A stretch of DNA of 9,451 nucleotides from NCBI GenBank assembly GCA_016206725.1, contig JACQRA010000138.1, positions 1 to 9,451 on the forward strand. The letters are read 5' to 3'. Shown here piece by piece: positions 6,967-9,451 of the stretch (within the stretch, counting starts at the first letter, position 1; each line of letters opens with the position of its first letter). The translations under genes were made by a program, and so were the position numbers. The notes under the pieces are model-generated. The model ran no database searches. It saw only the letters and a program-made list of their open reading frames with translations, and was not told the DNA's origin. Source of the stretch: Candidatus Omnitrophota bacterium (GTDB lineage: Bacteria > Omnitrophota > Gorgyraeia > Aquiviventales > Aquiviventaceae).

Positions 6967-8252
6967 GTCTGTTCAGGCAGGCGGTTCGTGCGGCATACCT
7001 CAGCGAATCGGCGCCCACTCTCACGCACCCGACGCGCCTGGGTGGAGTAGTCCACCTCAATCAAGCCGAAGCGCGGCGTGTAGCCATATGACCATTCAAA
7101 ATTATCAAGCAGCGACCAATAGAGATAGCCCATGACCGGCGCGCCCTCCTGAATCGCCCGCCCCACCCAGCGCAGGTGATTGAGGATAAACCGCGTGCGC
7201 TGGGCGTCGTCGGTCGTGCAGATGCCGTTTTCGGTAATCAGCACCGGCAGGCGATACGGCACCGACCATCGCAGGATCTGCCGGATGCCGGACGGATAGA
7301 CATCCCACTCCAGAAAATTCCGCTCGGTCACGTTCTTGTGATGGCGCGTGCTGCAGCGACTGCCCCACCACGGAGAACCGAAGAGCGAGGATCGCAGGAA
7401 GACGCGCCCATAATAGTTCATGCCGATGAAGTCCAGCGATCCGCGAGCCTCCGGGATGCGCACGCGAGGAAACCCTGGAAACTTCCACTCGCCCTCGACC
7501 AACGCCTTCAGAAACCGCTGATTGTAGACGTGCTCGGCGAATCCGGCGGCCACGCGGTCGATCGGCCACCAGGGACGGCACGGCGGAAACGGCTGGGCGT
7601 GATTGGCCAGGCTCACCCGAACATCCCACCCGCGGGCCTTGGCGACGTGGTGGATGACTTGCGAACTGAGGGCGTGCGCGCGAAGCAGATGCTCCACGAC
7701 GCGGACAAACAGCCGGACGTTGTTGCGCTCCCCCGGCGGTCCCACCCCATCCAGATAGTGCATGACCGCATAGACCATCGGCTCATTGATCGTCAACCAA
7801 TACTGCACCTGATCCCCCAGCGCCTCCACGACCCGTTGCGTGAAGCGGGCAAACGCCTCGACGACCTTTGGATTCGTCCAGCCACCCTGATTCGAAAGCC
7901 ACAGCGGATTGGTGTAGTGATGGAGGGTGACGAGCGGTTCCAATCCCCGCTCGCGAAGCGCCGCGATCACCTCGCGATAGTGGGCGATGGCGACCTCATC
8001 AAACTCCCCTTCCCTGGGTTCGATGCGGCTCCACTCGATGGAGAAGCGGTGGGCGTTATGATGGAGCGATTTCGCGAGGTCGAAGTCTTCACGAAACCGC
8101 CGATACTGATCGCACGCAAGACCTGAGGGCTCTTTCACTCGACCGGCGTGTTCCCACGCCCACCAGTCGTTGTTCGTGTTGTTCCCTTCGACCTGATGCG
8201 AGGAAGTGGCCGAACCCCAGAGGAATCCCTGCGGAAAGACGGTCTCAGCCAT
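6963..8252 (-). CDS. Glycoside hydrolase family 1 beta-glycosidase (beta-glucosidase-like)
   Basis: The 429-residue product is a nearly full-length GH1 retaining beta-glycosidase, a cytoplasmic TIM barrel that releases glucose, galactose or similar sugars from beta-linked oligosaccharides. FPQGFLWGSATSSHQVEG at the N-terminus is the family's first strand, with the sugar-binding Q. The acid/base is E157 in TINEP and the nucleophile E341 in LITENG. The aglycone-side HRFSIEWSRIEP, LHHYTNP and LLDNFEW segments are also typical. No signal peptide is seen. I chose the ATG at 8252 because MAETVFPQGF aligns with the usual family start; an in-frame start at 8279 would add nine residues inside the preceding gene. 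The ATG overlaps that gene's stop by 8 bases, suggesting coupling, and no clear Shine-Dalgarno is visible. GH1 specificity (glucoside, mannoside, 6-phospho-sugar) cannot be settled. The basic residues typical of 6-phospho enzymes were not checked. Confidence 0.93.
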   Translation of the reverse strand: MAETVFPQGFLWGSATSSHQVEGNNTNNDWWAWEHAGRVKEPSGLACDQYRRFREDFDLAKSLHHNAHRFSIEWSRIEPREGEFDEVAIAHYREVIAALRERGLEPLVTLHHYTNPLWLSNQGGWTNPKVVEAFARFTQRVVEALGDQVQYWLTINEPMVYAVMHYLDGVGPPGERNNVRLFVRVVEHLLRAHALSSQVIHHVAKARGWDVRVSLANHAQPFPPCRPWWPIDRVAAGFAEHVYNQRFLKALVEGEWKFPGFPRVRIPEARGSLDFIGMNYYGRVFLRSSLFGSPWWGSRCSTRHHKNVTERNFLEWDVYPSGIRQILRWSVPYRLPVLITENGICTTDDAQRTRFILNHLRWVGRAIQEGAPVMGYLYWSLLDNFEWSYGYTPRFGLIEVDYSTQARRVRESGRRFAEVCRTNRLPEQT

Positions 8253-8535
8253 GCAGGATCTGGACGATCTGCTTCGCAAGGGAGGGATGGGCGAGAATCA
8301 TCTGCGGACCGCTGAACGAGGGGCGGCCCGAGAAGTCACACATCACGCGGCCCGTCGCGCGGGCGAAGGCGGCCATCGGCGCGATGTCCCACACCTTGAC
8401 GCCGTACTCGATCACCGCATCGACATAGCCGCGGATCAACCAGAGATGGCCGGCGCAGTCGCCATAGGCCCGCTCAAGAAAACAGGCTTTGACGAGCCGC
8501 TGAAACCCGGCCAATACGGCGTGGGCATCCACCAT
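8245..8535 (-). CDS. Inositol monophosphatase-family protein, 3' part (after frameshift)
   Basis: This frame encodes the C-terminal part of the same phosphatase as the upstream frame (8436-9029). Its 96 residues from the ATG at 8535 include AYGDCAGH (about 23-30), the family's GD segment, and VWDIAP (48-53), whose aspartate D50 is the third metal ligand. The closing part resembles other family members, which end after a GG/SG-containing strand and short helix. Alone it lacks the DPIDGT site and would be inactive. The ATG at 8535 could in principle serve as an independent start, but the homology runs on into the other frame, so I treat this as a fragment. The TGA at 8247-8245 overlaps the GH1 start. 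Confidence 0.8.
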   Translation of the reverse strand: MVDAHAVLAGFQRLVKACFLERAYGDCAGHLWLIRGYVDAVIEYGVKVWDIAPMAAFARATGRVMCDFSGRPSFSGPQMILAHPSLAKQIVQILHG

Positions 8536-9029
8536 TTTGAGCCGCCGTGGAAGATCGCGGCATCACGCAGCGCCGGCGGCTTTGGAGCGCGAGGCAATAA
8601 CACGCGACGGCCGCCCTGACGCTCATAGGGGGGCGTTCGAAGCCCGACGCCGATGAACGTCTTCAACGCCGGAAACCGGCAGGCGCCGAGGACGGGCTTG
8701 CCCCGTTCGACGCGCCCGATCAGTATGCCCCATGTCGGCAGCCCGCGCGAGAAGGCGCGCGTGCCGTCGATCGGATCGACCGTCCAGTAGGTCGTCCCGC
8801 GCTGCGCAGGTGAATGGAACTCTTCCCCGACCACCACCTCGCCGGGAAAGGCGCGCGCCAGCTCTCGGCGCAGAAACTGTTCGATCGTGCGATCCGCGAT
8901 GGTGACCGGCGACTGATCGGACTTGCGCTCAACACGCAGGCGCGTGCGGAAATAGCGCAGGGCGATGCGGGAGGCCTCGCGCAACTTCGCCTCAGCCCAA
9001 GCCAGCCGCTCGTCGGAACGGCGCCCCAT
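8436..9029 (-). CDS. Inositol monophosphatase-family protein (HisN-like), 5' part (before frameshift)
   Basis: This frame holds the N-terminal and central parts of a Mg-dependent inositol monophosphatase-superfamily enzyme. With numbering from the ATG at 9029, it shows KSDQSPVTIAD (about 36-46), the metal-binding GEE (68-70) and WTVDPIDGTRAF (82-93) with D85 and D88 as ligands. The homology stops at K165 near 8535, after which this frame reads out of family to a stop at 8436. Joining to the other frame there gives about 261 residues, normal for the family. Related enzymes dephosphorylate inositol-1-phosphate, histidinol phosphate (HisN) or PAP (CysQ); the segment order looks closest to HisN-type proteins but this is not certain. 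An in-frame ATG at 9056 would add nine residues encoded by an inverted repeat, so I prefer 9029, though neither has a good ribosome-binding site. Confidence 0.82.
   Translation of the reverse strand: MGRRSDERLAWAEAKLREASRIALRYFRTRLRVERKSDQSPVTIADRTIEQFLRRELARAFPGEVVVGEEFHSPAQRGTTYWTVDPIDGTRAFSRGLPTWGILIGRVERGKPVLGACRFPALKTFIGVGLRTPPYERQGGRRVLLPRAPKPPALRDAAIFHGGSKWWMPTPYWPGFSGSSKPVFLSGPMATAPAISG
8535..8538 (-). other. Probable -1 frameshift site in the phosphatase gene
   Basis: The minus strand reads TCA AAA TGG in the first frame, with four A in a row (8538-8535). Adding one A, or a -1 slip of the ribosome on AAA, gives TCA AAA ATG GTG GAT and continues into the second frame, so that HGGSK runs into MVDAHAVLAGF. 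The join falls exactly where family similarity changes frame. A real mutation, an assembly error at a short homopolymer, and slippage all predict the same product. I favour mutation or assembly error because the run is short and no classic heptamer is present. Confidence 0.75.
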
Positions 9030-9072
9030 GGGGTCAGACACCAACCTTTTCCCCATCTAGGTGTCTGACCCC
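9030..9072. repeat. 13-bp perfect inverted repeat with 17-base loop at the aconitase-phosphatase junction
   Basis: GGGGTCAGACACC at 9030-9042 is perfectly complementary to GGTGTCTGACCCC at 9060-9072. The loop (9043-9059) holds the aconitase TAG (9059-9057) and an ATG (9056) of the phosphatase frame. The first arm in transcription order encodes the last aconitase residues. No T-run follows the stem in the sense direction, so it does not look like an intrinsic terminator. It looks more like a small dispersed palindrome; I recall similar GGTGTCTGACCCC-type arms in other environmental genomes, not verified here. Confidence 0.75.
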
Positions 9073-9451
9073 GCCTGCTGCCGTCGGATGAGGTTCAGCG
9101 CCGATCCGGCCCTGAACCAGCGGATCTGCTCGTCGGTCAGCGAATGTGCCAACTGAATTGTCGTCTTCGAACCATCCGCGCGATGGACGATCGCCACAAC
9201 CGGCTTGCCAGGCGCCAAGGCGTTCAAACCTGTCACACTGATTCGATCCGATGAGCCGATGGCGTCGTAGTCAGCCGCGCGCGCGAAGATCAGCGGCAGG
9301 ATGCCCTGTTTCTTCAGATTCGTTTCATGGAGCCGGGCGAAACTTTTGGCGATCACCGCCTTGCACTTCAGGTGGCGGGGCGACATGGCGGCGTGCTCGC
9401 GGCTTGAGCCCTCGCCGTAGTTGTCATCACCCACCGCCACCCATCCCAATC
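9057..9451 (-). CDS. Aconitate hydratase (aconitase), C-terminal part; 5' end outside window
   Basis: About 130 residues of the C-terminal (swivel) domain of an aconitase are present, running in from the right edge. The enzyme isomerises citrate and isocitrate through cis-aconitate in the TCA cycle using a 4Fe-4S cluster. WVAVGDDNYGEGSSREHAAMSPRHL is the hallmark swivel-domain segment with the substrate-binding GSSREH. AVIAKSFARLHETNLKKQGILPLIF follows and resembles mitochondrial-type aconitases more than AcnB, which has a different domain order. The iron-sulfur cysteines would lie upstream of the window. Near the end, WFRAGSALNLI is where many relatives finish; the extra RRQQAGSDT tail ends in an inverted repeat that also supplies the TAG stop. 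I omit a symbol because the subtype cannot be fixed from this part alone. Confidence 0.93.
   Translation of the reverse strand, partial: LGWVAVGDDNYGEGSSREHAAMSPRHLKCKAVIAKSFARLHETNLKKQGILPLIFARAADYDAIGSSDRISVTGLNALAPGKPVVAIVHRADGSKTTIQLAHSLTDEQIRWFRAGSALNLIRRQQAGSDT

Noticed and set aside
7176..8126. A 316-codon open frame on the plus strand
   Set aside because: It is exactly antisense to the GH1 gene, whose catalytic motifs are intact; the plus-strand product is Arg/Asp/Pro-rich and shows no family motif. It is a by-product of GC-rich codon use.
8535..8545. Programmed -1 frameshifting as an established explanation
   Set aside because: An A_AAA slip would restore the protein, but there is no canonical slippery heptamer and no clear downstream structure, so it stays an alternative to mutation or assembly error.
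9030..9072. Intrinsic terminator after aconitase
   Set aside because: The stem is strong, but the loop is long, no T-run follows in the sense direction, and the next gene starts immediately.
9366..9389. Sequence similar to the epimerase palindrome (GGCGGGGCGACATGG)
   Set aside because: It encodes the conserved aconitase residues MSPRH and has no second palindromic arm; the likeness is coincidental.

Overview
All eight genes I can support lie on the minus strand, so the window reads from right to left: aconitase C-terminus, a frameshifted inositol-phosphatase-family gene, a GH1 beta-glycosidase, a lipoprotein phosphatase, an NAD(P)-dependent sugar epimerase/reductase, a DsbD-type thiol transporter, a CDF zinc-type efflux protein, and a very large secreted protein whose 3' end lies beyond base 1. 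Base composition is GC-rich and Shine-Dalgarno signals are weak throughout. The gene content and protein flavour suggest a Gram-negative environmental bacterium, possibly Nitrospirota-like. That placement is an inference from general resemblance and no marker gene fixes it.

Layout (transcription order). 9451-9057: 3' end of aconitase. 9029-8245: phosphatase gene that needs one -1 frame change at a run of four A. 8252-6963: GH1 glycosidase, overlapping the phosphatase stop by 8 bases. 6929-6363: lipoprotein phosphatase. 6361-5306: epimerase, 1 base after the phosphatase stop. 5284-4187: DsbD-like protein. 4179-3307: cation diffusion facilitator. 3248 to beyond 1: secreted protein with signal peptide, three fibronectin-III-like domains, a GH113-like TIM barrel, an Ig-like domain and a parallel beta-helix. 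Gaps are 58 bases or less and several genes overlap, which suggests one transcription unit for the first seven genes. A possible sigma-70 promoter over the end of the CDF gene may give the last gene its own start. No gene-free stretch exceeds 300 bases, and I see no RNA genes, CRISPR arrays or transposases.

Functionally the group mixes carbohydrate-active enzymes (GH1, GH113-like, epimerase) with envelope functions (lipoprotein phosphatase, DsbD, metal efflux). A modest link is that the DsbD-like protein could help disulfide chemistry in the cysteine-containing secreted protein. The rest may be only a housekeeping cluster.

The most unusual aspect is a set of four small repeat elements fitted into this compact unit without obvious damage. 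They are an in-frame palindromic insertion of about 45 bp inside the epimerase, a 13-bp inverted repeat that supplies the aconitase stop codon, a tandem octamer array filling the GH1-phosphatase gap, and a tandem heptamer array encoding the last residues of the DsbD-like protein. The long secreted protein is easily missed because its frame runs off the window edge.
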